DNA from: Candidatus Omnitrophota bacterium
GTDB taxonomy: Bacteria > Omnitrophota > Omnitrophia > JAHJGZ01
DNA: 58,171 nt
Assembly: GCA_018823795.1 (NCBI GenBank)
Contig: JAHJGZ010000147.1
Span: 1-58,171 of the forward strand
Direction of reading: 5' to 3'
Part shown: one piece after another, positions 18,281 to 27,312 of the stretch
Layout of the letters: the number at the start of each line of letters is the position of its first letter
Numbering within the stretch: the stretch's first letter is position 1
Program-made: the position numbers and the translations under genes
Notes under the pieces: model-generated
The model's database searches: none
What the model saw: only the letters and a program-made list of their open reading frames with translations
Told to the model about the DNA's origin: nothing

Positions 18281-19283
18281 GAGGAACCTCCTTGCGTATA
18301 ATGATAGCCCCTGCAAAATAAATAATAAATGCCACAACGACTAAAGATACATCCAACAAAACACGTACTGATACGAGGAAAAGGCCAATATGCATACGGT
18401 CAACGCCTAAGAGCGCAAGAACACTAAACCAGCCAGCTTCGAGGGTTCCCAACGCTCCGGGAATAAATCCAACCAATATAATTGCTTGCACTAGTGGTGC
18501 CGCAAGGAGCAAAGCACCAAACGAAACGTCCATATGGAGGGAAAGAATCACAAGATAGTTTCTTATAATCATAAAAATATACCGAATATATGAATACAAA
18601 AATAGTTTCGTAACGGTTGTCCGCGAAAGCTTCAACGCGTCATTAACTGCAGAAACATCGGCCACCATCTTTTTCTTAAGAAACGGTATTTTTTTCACAA
18701 GAGCATAGAGGATAGTATAGCCCTTCATAATGAGTTTCATGACAAACGTATGATTAAACATAAACAAGAACCAAACACTGAGAGCGGAAACGACCACAAA
18801 AAACAATGCCCCCTGTAACGAAATCACATGTAAAAAAAACAAGAGTGACGGAACAATAAAAAGCATGAGAACGAACAAATCAAAAAGCTGTTCTATAAGC
18901 ACAGAAAATGTACTAGTAACGACGGAAACATTATAGTGCGTTTTCATGGAAGCAGCTTTGAGACCATAATTACCAATGTGCGGAATAATATTATTTGAAA
19001 TAATACCGATTGCCGCAAGATAGAGTATATACATTTTATTGATATGGTTTGTTCCCATTAAATCAGTTAATACTAATTGCCATTTTATGCTTGTACAAAA
19101 AATAACAAAAAAAGTAACTATAACAATAATAATAAGGTAGCTGATGTGCGTTTGTGTAATGCTGTGAACAATATCATTAAACGACACACCCGTTCCCACG
19201 ATAATGCCTATGGCAAGGACAAGACCGATGAAACCGACCATAATGTTCCCTATTTTGTTACGCGGCAGCTTTTTTTTCATCAT
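18273..19283 (-). CDS. Lysylphosphatidylglycerol-synthase TM region/AglD-like membrane protein (UPF0104)
   Basis: This 336-residue protein has about eight hydrophobic segments and the family stretch FIPGALGTLEAGWFSVLALLG near residues 269-289, typical of the PF03706 flippase-like domain. Relatives accompany polyprenyl-linked glycan synthesis (AglD) or form the membrane part of MprF. Here it may help move or use a lipid-linked sugar. It overlaps the start of a B12-type radical-SAM gene by 8 bases, so the two are probably co-translated, which hints at a membrane-bound substrate for that enzyme. Confidence 0.85.
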   Translation of the reverse strand: MMKKKLPRNKIGNIMVGFIGLVLAIGIIVGTGVSFNDIVHSITQTHISYLIIIVIVTFFVIFCTSIKWQLVLTDLMGTNHINKMYILYLAAIGIISNNIIPHIGNYGLKAASMKTHYNVSVVTSTFSVLIEQLFDLFVLMLFIVPSLLFFLHVISLQGALFFVVVSALSVWFLFMFNHTFVMKLIMKGYTILYALVKKIPFLKKKMVADVSAVNDALKLSRTTVTKLFLYSYIRYIFMIIRNYLVILSLHMDVSFGALLLAAPLVQAIILVGFIPGALGTLEAGWFSVLALLGVDRMHIGLFLVSVRVLLDVSLVVVAFIIYFAGAIIIRKEVPHE

Positions 19284-19330
19284 GATAACAATCTGTGCCT
19301 TTCTTTACGGGCAACAACAATTCAATGAAA

Positions 19331-20770
19331 CTATCCATAAATGCGATAATTGATCATTGCTGTCCTCATCGCTTCAAAATTACTTGAATACAATTTTTGT
19401 TTCAATTGGATAGAGAGCCCTTTCAATAAAACAAAAGGATGGAACAATATTACGTCAAGGATAAAACCATAAAAAGAAGAATACCTAAACAAATTAAAGT
19501 TCGGATTTCTCTCACTCATTGACTGAAATTTTGCACGATAATAGGCAAGACGCTTTTGCTCATCCTGCGGACGAAATGTTTGGTTCTCTGTTAACGAATA
19601 GGAAATTTCATCCAACATTTTATCGTCTTCCTCATTATACAAAGGTGTTCCCGGCATTGGCATATAGTAATTCACTGCTACGAACGTAGAATGAAGCTCA
19701 CTAAGTAACGTTTCAGTCATTTTCAAATCTTCCTCTGTTTCATAAGGAAGACCAATAACAAGATAGGAGTAGGTATAAATTCCCGCATCATTAATTGCCT
19801 TAACACCCTGTTTAATTTGTTCAATCGTTATTTTTTTATTCACACGCTCTAAAATAGACGGTGAACCTGACTCCACTCCCAACGCCAGTTGAATAAATCC
19901 CGCCTTTCGCATAAGCTCTAATGTTTCCTTACGTCCAACCCTATCGACACGGGTTTGTGCATATATTTTTAATTTTATATTTTCGGATAAGATACTTTCA
20001 CAAAAATGTATGACACGATCGTCTTTAAAATAAAAAAGGTCATCGAGAAATACAAGTCCTTCGATGTTATACTTCTCAATTTGCCATTTAATTTCATTTA
20101 CAATATTAGCGATTGGCCGTTCGCGATACACATTACGTACTGTTTCAGCACAAAAGGTACATTTATACGGACACCCTCTATTGGCCATCATAAAGCCTGT
20201 CTTTATAAAATGCCCCGGTATACCACCCAATTTAATATTAGTATAGTGTTCATAATCAACAAGTTCATAGGCGGGAAATAATGAGTCATCAAGTGATATT
20301 GGTTCCCTCGGTGAAGTCGTTACCATTGCACCATCTCGCAAAAAAGCAATGCCCTTAATAAAATCCAGTTCACGTTCATAGGTAAGGCTATTTAACAATT
20401 CAACGATAGTTTCTTCCCCTTCCCCTACCACTGCAACATCAGCTCCAAATTGTAAATATTTCTGAGGAACATATGAGGGGTCTTTACCTCCACAAATAAT
20501 TTTCTTGCCAGAGGTTGTTGAACGTATCTGCTTTACGATATCACCAGCAACTCGTCTGTTCCAACTAATAATGCCTAATCCAACATAATCAGGATCAAAC
20601 TTATAAAATTCATCCCACAACTTTATATTTCTTCTTTTGTTGTATCGCTCATCGATAAATTCAATTACTTTTACATCATATCCTGCCTTTTGTACATACT
20701 TTGCAATATATAATAAGCCCACAGGAGGGCGCCATCCTTTACGAGGATTTATTAAAACAATCTTTTTCAT
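19331..20770 (-). CDS. B12-binding-domain radical SAM enzyme (second tandem pair, member 2)
   Basis: This 479-residue protein starts MKKIVLINPRKGWRPPVGLL, the head of a cobalamin-binding-type domain, and has radical-SAM cysteines 200, 204 and 207 in NRGCPYKCTFC. VYYMPMPGTPLYN-like and GVESGSPSIL motifs follow. It is paralogous to the gene at 20792 throughout (PRKG-RP, IPGH, TGF, ERPIANI/ERSIDNL). The C terminus has a hydrophobic patch near residues 435-450. It is 21 bases from its paralogue. Substrate unknown. Confidence 0.9.
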   Translation of the reverse strand: MKKIVLINPRKGWRPPVGLLYIAKYVQKAGYDVKVIEFIDERYNKRRNIKLWDEFYKFDPDYVGLGIISWNRRVAGDIVKQIRSTTSGKKIICGGKDPSYVPQKYLQFGADVAVVGEGEETIVELLNSLTYERELDFIKGIAFLRDGAMVTTSPREPISLDDSLFPAYELVDYEHYTNIKLGGIPGHFIKTGFMMANRGCPYKCTFCAETVRNVYRERPIANIVNEIKWQIEKYNIEGLVFLDDLFYFKDDRVIHFCESILSENIKLKIYAQTRVDRVGRKETLELMRKAGFIQLALGVESGSPSILERVNKKITIEQIKQGVKAINDAGIYTYSYLVIGLPYETEEDLKMTETLLSELHSTFVAVNYYMPMPGTPLYNEEDDKMLDEISYSLTENQTFRPQDEQKRLAYYRAKFQSMSERNPNFNLFRYSSFYGFILDVILFHPFVLLKGLSIQLKQKLYSSNFEAMRTAMINYRIYG

Positions 20771-20791
20771 GCAGAATAACTCTGTTTCCGA

Positions 20792-22375
20792 TTAAAATTT
20801 TTGTTTATAAAATTGTATCGCATCTTTCATCACCGAGAGTAAAGACATTTGATGAGTCTTATGCACACCATAGCGCAGATACAATGCTTCAAGAATAATG
20901 AATGGATGACACACGACAAACAAGACAATAAAGTATATAAAACGCGGGTAAGTAAACAGTGTCGCATTACGATTTTTTGTCGATAACGATTCTAACTCGT
21001 CACCGATTTTCTTTAGTTCTTCAAGTGGTATACTTGTTGACATTTCAGGATAATCGGTCGTATAGGTAAAACCTTTAAAATCATCTCCGCCCAACAAATA
21101 AGCAGCATGAGAAAGCGAAAAATTCTCAGACGGTGTTCCCGGCATTGGCATATAGTAACTAACCGGAACATACGTAGGTTTAATGCGTTTGAGCACTTCT
21201 CGTGTTAAATTACGATCTTCTTCTGTTTCATCAGGATGCCCCACAATAATAAACGCGAATGTCTCCACACCAACATCGTTATAAATGCTAAACGCATGCT
21301 CTATTTGTTCAATAGTTGTCCCTTTATTAATTGCATTGAGTATTTTCTGTGAACCGGATTCTACCCCAACAGCTAAAAGCAAGAGGCCCGCTTGTTTTAG
21401 AAGCTCCACTGTTTTTTTAGATACACGATCAACACGTGCGTGGCAAAAAAAATTGATGTTGAGGTTACGTTTCACTATTTTTATGCAGAATTCTTCGGCA
21501 CGCTCATCTCTAAAGTAAAATATGTCATCGAGTATGACAAACGCCTCAACCTTGTATTCCTTAATTTGCCATTCCATTTCATCCAGAAGGTTATCAATGC
21601 TTCGTTCTCGGTATGCCCCTCTTATGTTGGTAGTACAAAAAGTACATTGATATGGACACCCTCTACTTCCAAAAATAAATCCTGTCCTCAGGTAATGCCC
21701 GGGAATACCTTGAAATCTAAAATCAACATAGCGCTCATAGTCTACAAGATCAAATGCAGGACGTAGTATATAATCAAGCGGAAGAAAGGGACGCGTGTCC
21801 GTCATATGCATACCTCCATTATTCCTGTATGCAATACCCTTAATCGTGTCAATCCGCACGTTAAAATTCAATGCATCTAAAAGTTCGACAATGGTAATTT
21901 CAGATTCGCCGACTGTACAGTAATCGGCCCCCGAACGCAGGAGGTCATCAGGCTTGCATACGACATGCTTACCGCCGCAAATAATAATAACCTCAGGCAT
22001 CTTAGAACGAATCACCTGAATCATTCTTTGGACTATAGTAAAAGTAGAACTAATGACACTAAACCCGATAAAGTCCGGTTTAAAATCATATAATGCTTTC
22101 CATATTCGACGGTTATAGCGAACATTAGGCGGATACGTCTCATCAAGAAATTCAAACACGCGTACTGTATACTGGTTGTCTTGCAAATATGCCCCGACAT
22201 ATAATAACCCTAACGACGGACGTCCCCCTTTCCGCGGCTGAATTAAAGCAATATTATTTTTTGTTCTCCGAGGCCCATGTTTTTTACATGCCTCAACAAG
22301 AGATGTGCTCTCCTCAACAATCTTTTGTTCATGCCCTGATAACGACTTTTTGAATTGCTTTATTTCATTGTTCAT
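20792..22375 (-). CDS. B12-binding-domain radical SAM enzyme (second tandem pair, member 1)
   Basis: This 527-residue protein has cysteines 240, 244 and 247 (SRGCPYQCTFC) after a cobalamin-binding-type domain. It differs from its paralogue at 19331 by about 40 extra N-terminal charged residues. Its ATG overlaps the TGA of the DegT aminotransferase (22372-23628) by 4 bases, so the two are translationally coupled and probably act on the same sugar. Because the ATG at 22375 is part of that overlap, I keep the long N terminus. Confidence 0.9.
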   Translation of the reverse strand: MNNEIKQFKKSLSGHEQKIVEESTSLVEACKKHGPRRTKNNIALIQPRKGGRPSLGLLYVGAYLQDNQYTVRVFEFLDETYPPNVRYNRRIWKALYDFKPDFIGFSVISSTFTIVQRMIQVIRSKMPEVIIICGGKHVVCKPDDLLRSGADYCTVGESEITIVELLDALNFNVRIDTIKGIAYRNNGGMHMTDTRPFLPLDYILRPAFDLVDYERYVDFRFQGIPGHYLRTGFIFGSRGCPYQCTFCTTNIRGAYRERSIDNLLDEMEWQIKEYKVEAFVILDDIFYFRDERAEEFCIKIVKRNLNINFFCHARVDRVSKKTVELLKQAGLLLLAVGVESGSQKILNAINKGTTIEQIEHAFSIYNDVGVETFAFIIVGHPDETEEDRNLTREVLKRIKPTYVPVSYYMPMPGTPSENFSLSHAAYLLGGDDFKGFTYTTDYPEMSTSIPLEELKKIGDELESLSTKNRNATLFTYPRFIYFIVLFVVCHPFIILEALYLRYGVHKTHQMSLLSVMKDAIQFYKQKF

Positions 22376-23628
22376 GATGATGTGTGTTCTTTAAAAAATT
22401 GTTTTACTTTTCTTGCTATGTACAGCATATCATTTTTTGTTAAATGAGGATGTGTAGGCAAAAATATAACATGCGCATGCAGTTTTTGTGCATTCGGAAA
22501 ATCACCAACGACATATTGTTTAAAACGGGTCAGTGTTGTTGTATCAACTGCGGATTCATCCTGAGCGTCAATATGATTCCTTAGTAAATAGCGTTGTAAT
22601 GCTCTGCTCTGTTCTGACCATACTGCATAGTGAACTGATACATGCGTACGATCCTCGCAAAGAGGTGGAATCACTATCTCATCAATACCTCTTAACTCAT
22701 TGGTTAACAGTTCGGCATTTGTCATGCGCTTCACATTGGTCTCATCAATACGCTTTAGCTGTGGCATACCCAGCCATGCTTGAACATTATGCATGTCTAC
22801 TCTAAATGAATCAGGAACGGTTTCATATGCTGCCATTTTTACTCGAAACAGTGCGGCACATTTTTCATTTCCTTCAAGAACATATTTACATATAAGCGGA
22901 TACAGTGTATATGTATAAAGATACGGATTATTAAGAAACCGAAGCATGTTCCCTTTAACAATTTGGATCATAAGGTTTTTAAATGATATCAAGTGAAAGT
23001 CCTTTTTCAAATCTTTCACTCGTTCAATAAAAGCAGCGTCATTTGACGTTATCATCCCTCCTCCAAAATCATAAAAACTTTTTCCATATCCAAAACTAAA
23101 GGTACCGATATCAAAGGACCCTACTTTTTTATGTTTATATACTGCGCCACATGAGCGGGCGCAATCTTCTATAACGCGCAGTTTATGACGCTTCGCAATT
23201 GCCATAATAGGTTCCATATCGGCTGAAAGACCATTCAAATGCGTAGGAAAAATAACCTTTGTTCGCGGCGTAATAACAGCCTCTATTTTTCCAGGATCAA
23301 TACTGGCCGTACGAAAGTCCACATCAACAAAAACAGGTTTAAGTCCCGCCATAATAACCATAGCCGCATCGACCCAAAATGTATATGCAGGCAGGATCAC
23401 TTCATCATCAGGTTTAAGATTAAGTGCTGTCAGGGCATAATACATCGCCGTTCTGCAATAGGGAAATGCTACGGCATAGTTCGTTCCCACGTATGCCGCA
23501 AAAGCTTCTTCAAATCGTGCGACGTTTGAGTTCCGTCCTGCCTGCCATGGATTGGCAAGCTGCATAAGCGTCCAAATGACCTCACCCATTGTTAAATCAA
23601 CATGTGTTCGCGAAAATGTTTTCAACAT
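22372..23628 (-). CDS. DegT/DnrJ/EryC1/StrS sugar aminotransferase (intact copy)
   Basis: This 418-residue PLP-dependent protein has TNYAVAFPYCRTAMYYAL, GDEVILPAYTFW-like and CARSCGA motifs and the PLP lysine Lys183 in FSFGYGK. The usual GEGG after the lysine reads FGGG here; the broken paralogue at 14-1270 reads FEGG. Loss of that acidic residue may change substrate binding. A clean GGAGG precedes the start by seven bases. It is flanked by SPASM-type and B12-type radical-SAM genes and overlaps the latter by 4 bases. Confidence 0.9.
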   Translation of the reverse strand: MLKTFSRTHVDLTMGEVIWTLMQLANPWQAGRNSNVARFEEAFAAYVGTNYAVAFPYCRTAMYYALTALNLKPDDEVILPAYTFWVDAAMVIMAGLKPVFVDVDFRTASIDPGKIEAVITPRTKVIFPTHLNGLSADMEPIMAIAKRHKLRVIEDCARSCGAVYKHKKVGSFDIGTFSFGYGKSFYDFGGGMITSNDAAFIERVKDLKKDFHLISFKNLMIQIVKGNMLRFLNNPYLYTYTLYPLICKYVLEGNEKCAALFRVKMAAYETVPDSFRVDMHNVQAWLGMPQLKRIDETNVKRMTNAELLTNELRGIDEIVIPPLCEDRTHVSVHYAVWSEQSRALQRYLLRNHIDAQDESAVDTTTLTRFKQYVVGDFPNAQKLHAHVIFLPTHPHLTKNDMLYIARKVKQFFKEHTSS

Positions 23629-23655
23629 ACTACCTCCTTATCTACCTACAATCTA

Positions 23656-24657
23656 TTAAATAACCTGTTTAATGCGCCAACAGTCACATTTTGAACATCG
23701 CTCAACTGTATTATAAGTCTTCCGGAACGCAGCTATTTTTTTTCCATGCCATATCCTTTTTATATCTTCTTCCAACACATTGCCAAATGAACACTCAGGC
23801 AACACACAACACGGTAACATCTCTCCTTTTTGTGAAATCAGAGGATAATCAAGCAACCTAATACAACATGAATCTAGCCGTAAAAAATATTTAAAATATT
23901 TATACACCCATCCCATGATGCCTGTAAAAAATTGATCTTGTATACAATCAATGCGTACGTTATATTTTTTCCGCAATTTAGCAAATTCCCTAAAAATGCG
24001 TTTCTCTTCTTCCCGTGTTGGACGTTTCTCATCAATATCAAAATAGAGGTGCATCCGCAGTACATTCACCCGATGGATGGGCCGTACTGCACTCCATTTA
24101 ATAACATCGTATATATCATTTTCTCTGTTTTTAAAGAGGACTGTTTGTATATTTATTCTCGGTGTTTCTGATCGCAGTTCCTTTTTTAGTTTAATGAGAC
24201 GTTCAATATTATCTAGCACCGTGGCATCACGATGTGCGATCGAATCCTTCTCATGGCTCTGAATGCTATCAACAGAAAACGTAATAGCATCAAGACCTGA
24301 TACAATCAGTTCTTTAATTACCGAATCATTCCGCAGCAAGAGTCCATTAGAGGTTACTTTAACAACGAGTCCTCTTTTTTTGCAATAACGGATGGCATCA
24401 ATAATACGAGGATGAGTAAACGGTTCGCCTAACCCTGTTAAAGCAACTTCTTCTATCTCTCCAAGATTATCAACAATTCGTTTAAAAATTTCATAATCAA
24501 TGTGCGTCTTTTCAATGCCGAGATAATGAATAGGACACATACGACACTGCAAATTGCATACATTGGTTATGTCAATTTGTGCAAAGTAAGGATACCGTGT
24601 TGGCTTATGCAATATCTTCTTTAATACAAGCATAGGAAAGGATTCTTTTGTACTCAT
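23656..24657 (-). CDS. Radical SAM/SPASM protein (third tandem pair, member 2)
   Basis: This 333-residue protein has cluster cysteines 34, 38 and 41 (TNVCNLQCRMC), a GLGEPFTHP motif, and a C-terminal SPASM-type set with LDSCCIRLL, MLPCCVLPECSFGN and ERCSKCDCWR. The many C-terminal cysteines would hold one or two auxiliary clusters. It is paralogous to the gene at 24667, 9 bases upstream. It precedes the DegT aminotransferase by 27 bases. Reaction unknown; a sugar dehydrogenase or epimerase is possible. Confidence 0.88.
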   Translation of the reverse strand: MSTKESFPMLVLKKILHKPTRYPYFAQIDITNVCNLQCRMCPIHYLGIEKTHIDYEIFKRIVDNLGEIEEVALTGLGEPFTHPRIIDAIRYCKKRGLVVKVTSNGLLLRNDSVIKELIVSGLDAITFSVDSIQSHEKDSIAHRDATVLDNIERLIKLKKELRSETPRINIQTVLFKNRENDIYDVIKWSAVRPIHRVNVLRMHLYFDIDEKRPTREEEKRIFREFAKLRKKYNVRIDCIQDQFFTGIMGWVYKYFKYFLRLDSCCIRLLDYPLISQKGEMLPCCVLPECSFGNVLEEDIKRIWHGKKIAAFRKTYNTVERCSKCDCWRIKQVI

Positions 24658-24666
24658 AGCAAATAT

Positions 24667-25677
24667 CTAACTCACCGCTTTGGCATCAATTTGACGCAAT
24701 TTTGCAAAATCACAGCGTGAACACCAAGGAACTGCGTGATAATGTTTTCTAAAATTATTATATTTCTCACTGTGCCAAATGGAGAACAAGTCCTTCTCTA
24801 ATAGACTATCAATCGCACACTCAACTAACGCACAACAAGGGCGAACATCGCCATCAACATTCACATACATAAAGTCCCGTAGTCTAATACACTCAGTGTC
24901 CATACCCAGAAAATATTTATAATGCTTATATAAAAATCCTTTGATCCCGGTATATACCTGATCTTGGAGGCAATCAATACGTATTTTGTACTTTTTTCTT
25001 AAATGCCGAAATTCTTTAAATATTTTTTGTTCCTCTTCAATCGATAGTCGTTCGACATGCAATAATGTATTCAGCTGCTCAAATCGTGCCACATTAATCC
25101 TGTCGACACCCTGCACTCCTCCCCACTCAATAATCTCAACAATATCTCGTTCTCTCCCCTTAATCATAAGCGTCTGGAGAGTAATAGCCGGGCGATTTCT
25201 ATGCCGAAACTGTTTTGCCGCTAGTAATGAACGTACATTATCTAATGCTTTTTGATTCGGATGAGCGATTTCATTTATGTTCGAAATACTCTCAAAGGAA
25301 AAGGTGATCCCGTCCAATCCTGAGGAGATCAAACGTTCTATTTTTTCATTGGTATTTAACAGAAGTCCGTTTGATGTAAGGTCAACATCAAAGCCTTTTG
25401 TTTTACAATACGTAATAGCATCAAAAATTTTCGGATGACATAACGGCTCCCCATATCCGCATAATACAATCGAATGCACTCCCTTCAGCCGATCAATGAC
25501 GTTCTTAAAGACATCATAGTCCATGTGCTTTTCATCAACGTTAATAAAATGTTTAAAACACATGGGGCACGTCAGATTGCATACATTCGTAATTTCAATC
25601 TGCGCATAACTCGGCAATGCTTCCGGTATACGTAACATAGTCCTCAGAGCACGAAGTAAGGTATTCTTCTCAAACAT
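24667..25677 (-). CDS. Radical SAM/SPASM protein (third tandem pair, member 1)
   Basis: The start is taken at the ATG at 25677; the frame opens with a GTG at 25686, and neither has a strong Shine-Dalgarno. The 336-residue protein has cysteines 33, 37 and 40 (TNVCNLTCPMC), a GYGEPLCHP motif and a C-terminal cysteine set (VRPCCALVEC, PWCSRCDF). It is paralogous to the gene at 23656. It lies directly behind the SDR at 25690. Confidence 0.87.
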   Translation of the reverse strand: MFEKNTLLRALRTMLRIPEALPSYAQIEITNVCNLTCPMCFKHFINVDEKHMDYDVFKNVIDRLKGVHSIVLCGYGEPLCHPKIFDAITYCKTKGFDVDLTSNGLLLNTNEKIERLISSGLDGITFSFESISNINEIAHPNQKALDNVRSLLAAKQFRHRNRPAITLQTLMIKGRERDIVEIIEWGGVQGVDRINVARFEQLNTLLHVERLSIEEEQKIFKEFRHLRKKYKIRIDCLQDQVYTGIKGFLYKHYKYFLGMDTECIRLRDFMYVNVDGDVRPCCALVECAIDSLLEKDLFSIWHSEKYNNFRKHYHAVPWCSRCDFAKLRQIDAKAVS

Positions 25678-25689
25678 GGCTATCACTCA

Positions 25690-26682
25690 TTACAATTCAT
25701 TATTAGTTTGTAACCAACCAACGGTTTGACGTATTGTTTCTCGCCAGTGCGTTATCGAATATCCTAGCTCTTTTATTGCACATTCCGAAGAGTAGTATAA
25801 TTTTTTCACTACTAACAAAGCAATCTCCCTGCTCACACCTACATCCTTATGTATACAATGAGCAAGAACGTCCATAGCTCTTCCATATGCATGCACTACA
25901 AGAGAAGGGATGCCTATGGAAGGAGCCGCTGCATGTAAACACTGTGCAATCTCACTCAAATATTCTTTATAGGTAATATTCATCCCCCCCAGAATATAGC
26001 GCTGACCGGTTGCTCCCTTTGTACAACAAAGCATAATGCCGCGAACGAGATCGTCACTACAAGTAAGACAAAGACCGCCAGGAGGGTAGTACCACAAAGC
26101 ATTCTTTTTAATGCCTTGAAACATTTGTTTCTGTTCACGCTTCATACCATGCGGCCCCACCGTACTGCAGGGTATGGCAATTACTGCATCTAATCCTTTG
26201 TGTATTTCCTCCATGACACTACATTCTCCGCGATATTTTGTTACAGCATAGTGATGATCATAACCATTAAACGTAAATGCCTCATCCGCTATTACTCCGT
26301 TATCAGGAAACCCCACAGCCATTGATGAACTGATATGTACTAACCGCATCTTTTTTTTTCGTGCAATCGAAGCGACGAGAGCCGCACCATCTACATTAAC
26401 CTGTTCTCGTACAGTACGATAACGCTTTCCCGGAAGGTCACACGATGCAAGGTTTATCATGATATCATTTTCCGCGGCCATGTGATGTACTACATGCTGA
26501 ATCGATAGGCGGTCAGTAATATCACCCTCGGCGGCTTGATAGCTGAGTCCCTGCAAGTGTTCCAGGCGTGAATCCTTCCTATGGACAACGATGACCGTTT
26601 CACCTTGTTCACTGAGAAACCGCACGAGATTGCCGCCAATAAAACCGGTACCTCCAATTATAAGAATACGTTTTGCGTTCAT
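25690..26682 (-). CDS. NAD(P)-dependent epimerase/dehydratase/reductase (extended SDR)
   Basis: This 330-residue protein has the Rossmann motif GGTGFIGG at 10-17 and the catalytic Tyr145 and Lys149 in YAVTK, with Ser119/Ser120 in HISSS. Its overall look is that of dihydroflavonol-reductase-like or NDP-sugar epimerase-like SDRs. It follows the GmhA-like gene by one base, so it may reduce or epimerise a heptose nucleotide made by that module. The exact reaction cannot be assigned. Confidence 0.85.
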   Translation of the reverse strand: MNAKRILIIGGTGFIGGNLVRFLSEQGETVIVVHRKDSRLEHLQGLSYQAAEGDITDRLSIQHVVHHMAAENDIMINLASCDLPGKRYRTVREQVNVDGAALVASIARKKKMRLVHISSSMAVGFPDNGVIADEAFTFNGYDHHYAVTKYRGECSVMEEIHKGLDAVIAIPCSTVGPHGMKREQKQMFQGIKKNALWYYPPGGLCLTCSDDLVRGIMLCCTKGATGQRYILGGMNITYKEYLSEIAQCLHAAAPSIGIPSLVVHAYGRAMDVLAHCIHKDVGVSREIALLVVKKLYYSSECAIKELGYSITHWRETIRQTVGWLQTNNEL

Positions 26683-26683
26683 A

Positions 26684-27241
26684 TTACTTATTCATAAACC
26701 ACTGCATCGCACAATGCAAAACAACGGCATGTGCATCTTCAACTTTTTGCATATCATCACTGTTCACTACTAACGATTTTTGTACAGTATCTTTCAATGC
26801 CCCTCCGCCATAACCACATAAACCAAATGTAGTAGCACCCTTTGTGTTCGCATAACGAATTGCTTTTAAAACATTTTCCGAATTACCACTGCCAGAAATG
26901 CCGATTACCATATCATCTTTCGTCATTAGATTTTTGAGTTGCTCTATAAATATGTCGTTGTACGATAGATCATTAGCATATGCAGAAATAATAGGCATAT
27001 TATCGTTTAAGCATATAACTTTAAAGCGCTTATCTTTTTTATATCTAACTCCTTTATTAAAATCTGCAACAAAATGCGATGCATTAACGCCGCTACCGCC
27101 ATTGCCAAACACAAAAATCGTTGCATTCCGCTCGTACGCTCCTTCTAATGCATGTATAAATTGTTCAAACTCTCGTTCTTTGATAAGTTGTAACACTGCA
27201 GTAAACTTTTCGATATATTCTCTTATATATTTTGACGGCAT
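26684..27241 (-). CDS. gmhA: SIS-domain sugar isomerase, phosphoheptose isomerase-like
   Basis: This 185-residue protein has a single SIS domain with FGNGGSGVNASHF at 45-57 and GISGSGNSENVL at 114-125, and a C-terminal EDAHAVVLH helix. GmhA converts sedoheptulose 7-phosphate to D-glycero-D-manno-heptose 7-phosphate. The acidic residue after the first motif is Asp (VADF) where I would expect Glu, so it may be a divergent subfamily. The HddA and HddC genes directly upstream, and a transketolase in the same run, support a heptose role. Confidence 0.75.
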   Translation of the reverse strand: MPSKYIREYIEKFTAVLQLIKEREFEQFIHALEGAYERNATIFVFGNGGSGVNASHFVADFNKGVRYKKDKRFKVICLNDNMPIISAYANDLSYNDIFIEQLKNLMTKDDMVIGISGSGNSENVLKAIRYANTKGATTFGLCGYGGGALKDTVQKSLVVNSDDMQKVEDAHAVVLHCAMQWFMNK

Positions 27242-27312
27242 ACGCCCTCCTTTATTCAGTACCGGTTTTTATAGCGTTCCTTAAAGAAAGCCGAAATCCT
27301 ATTTTCACATTG

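Noticed and set aside
18281-18337. N-terminal extension of the radical-SAM protein at 16871 as a signal peptide
   Set aside because: It is hydrophobic, but a perfect Shine-Dalgarno precedes the internal ATG at 18280 and the paralogue starts at the same place.
10862-22375. Cobalamin riboswitch controlling the B12-type radical-SAM genes
   Set aside because: The gaps between these genes are 4-103 bases, too short for the element, and I see no B12-box-like conserved sequence.
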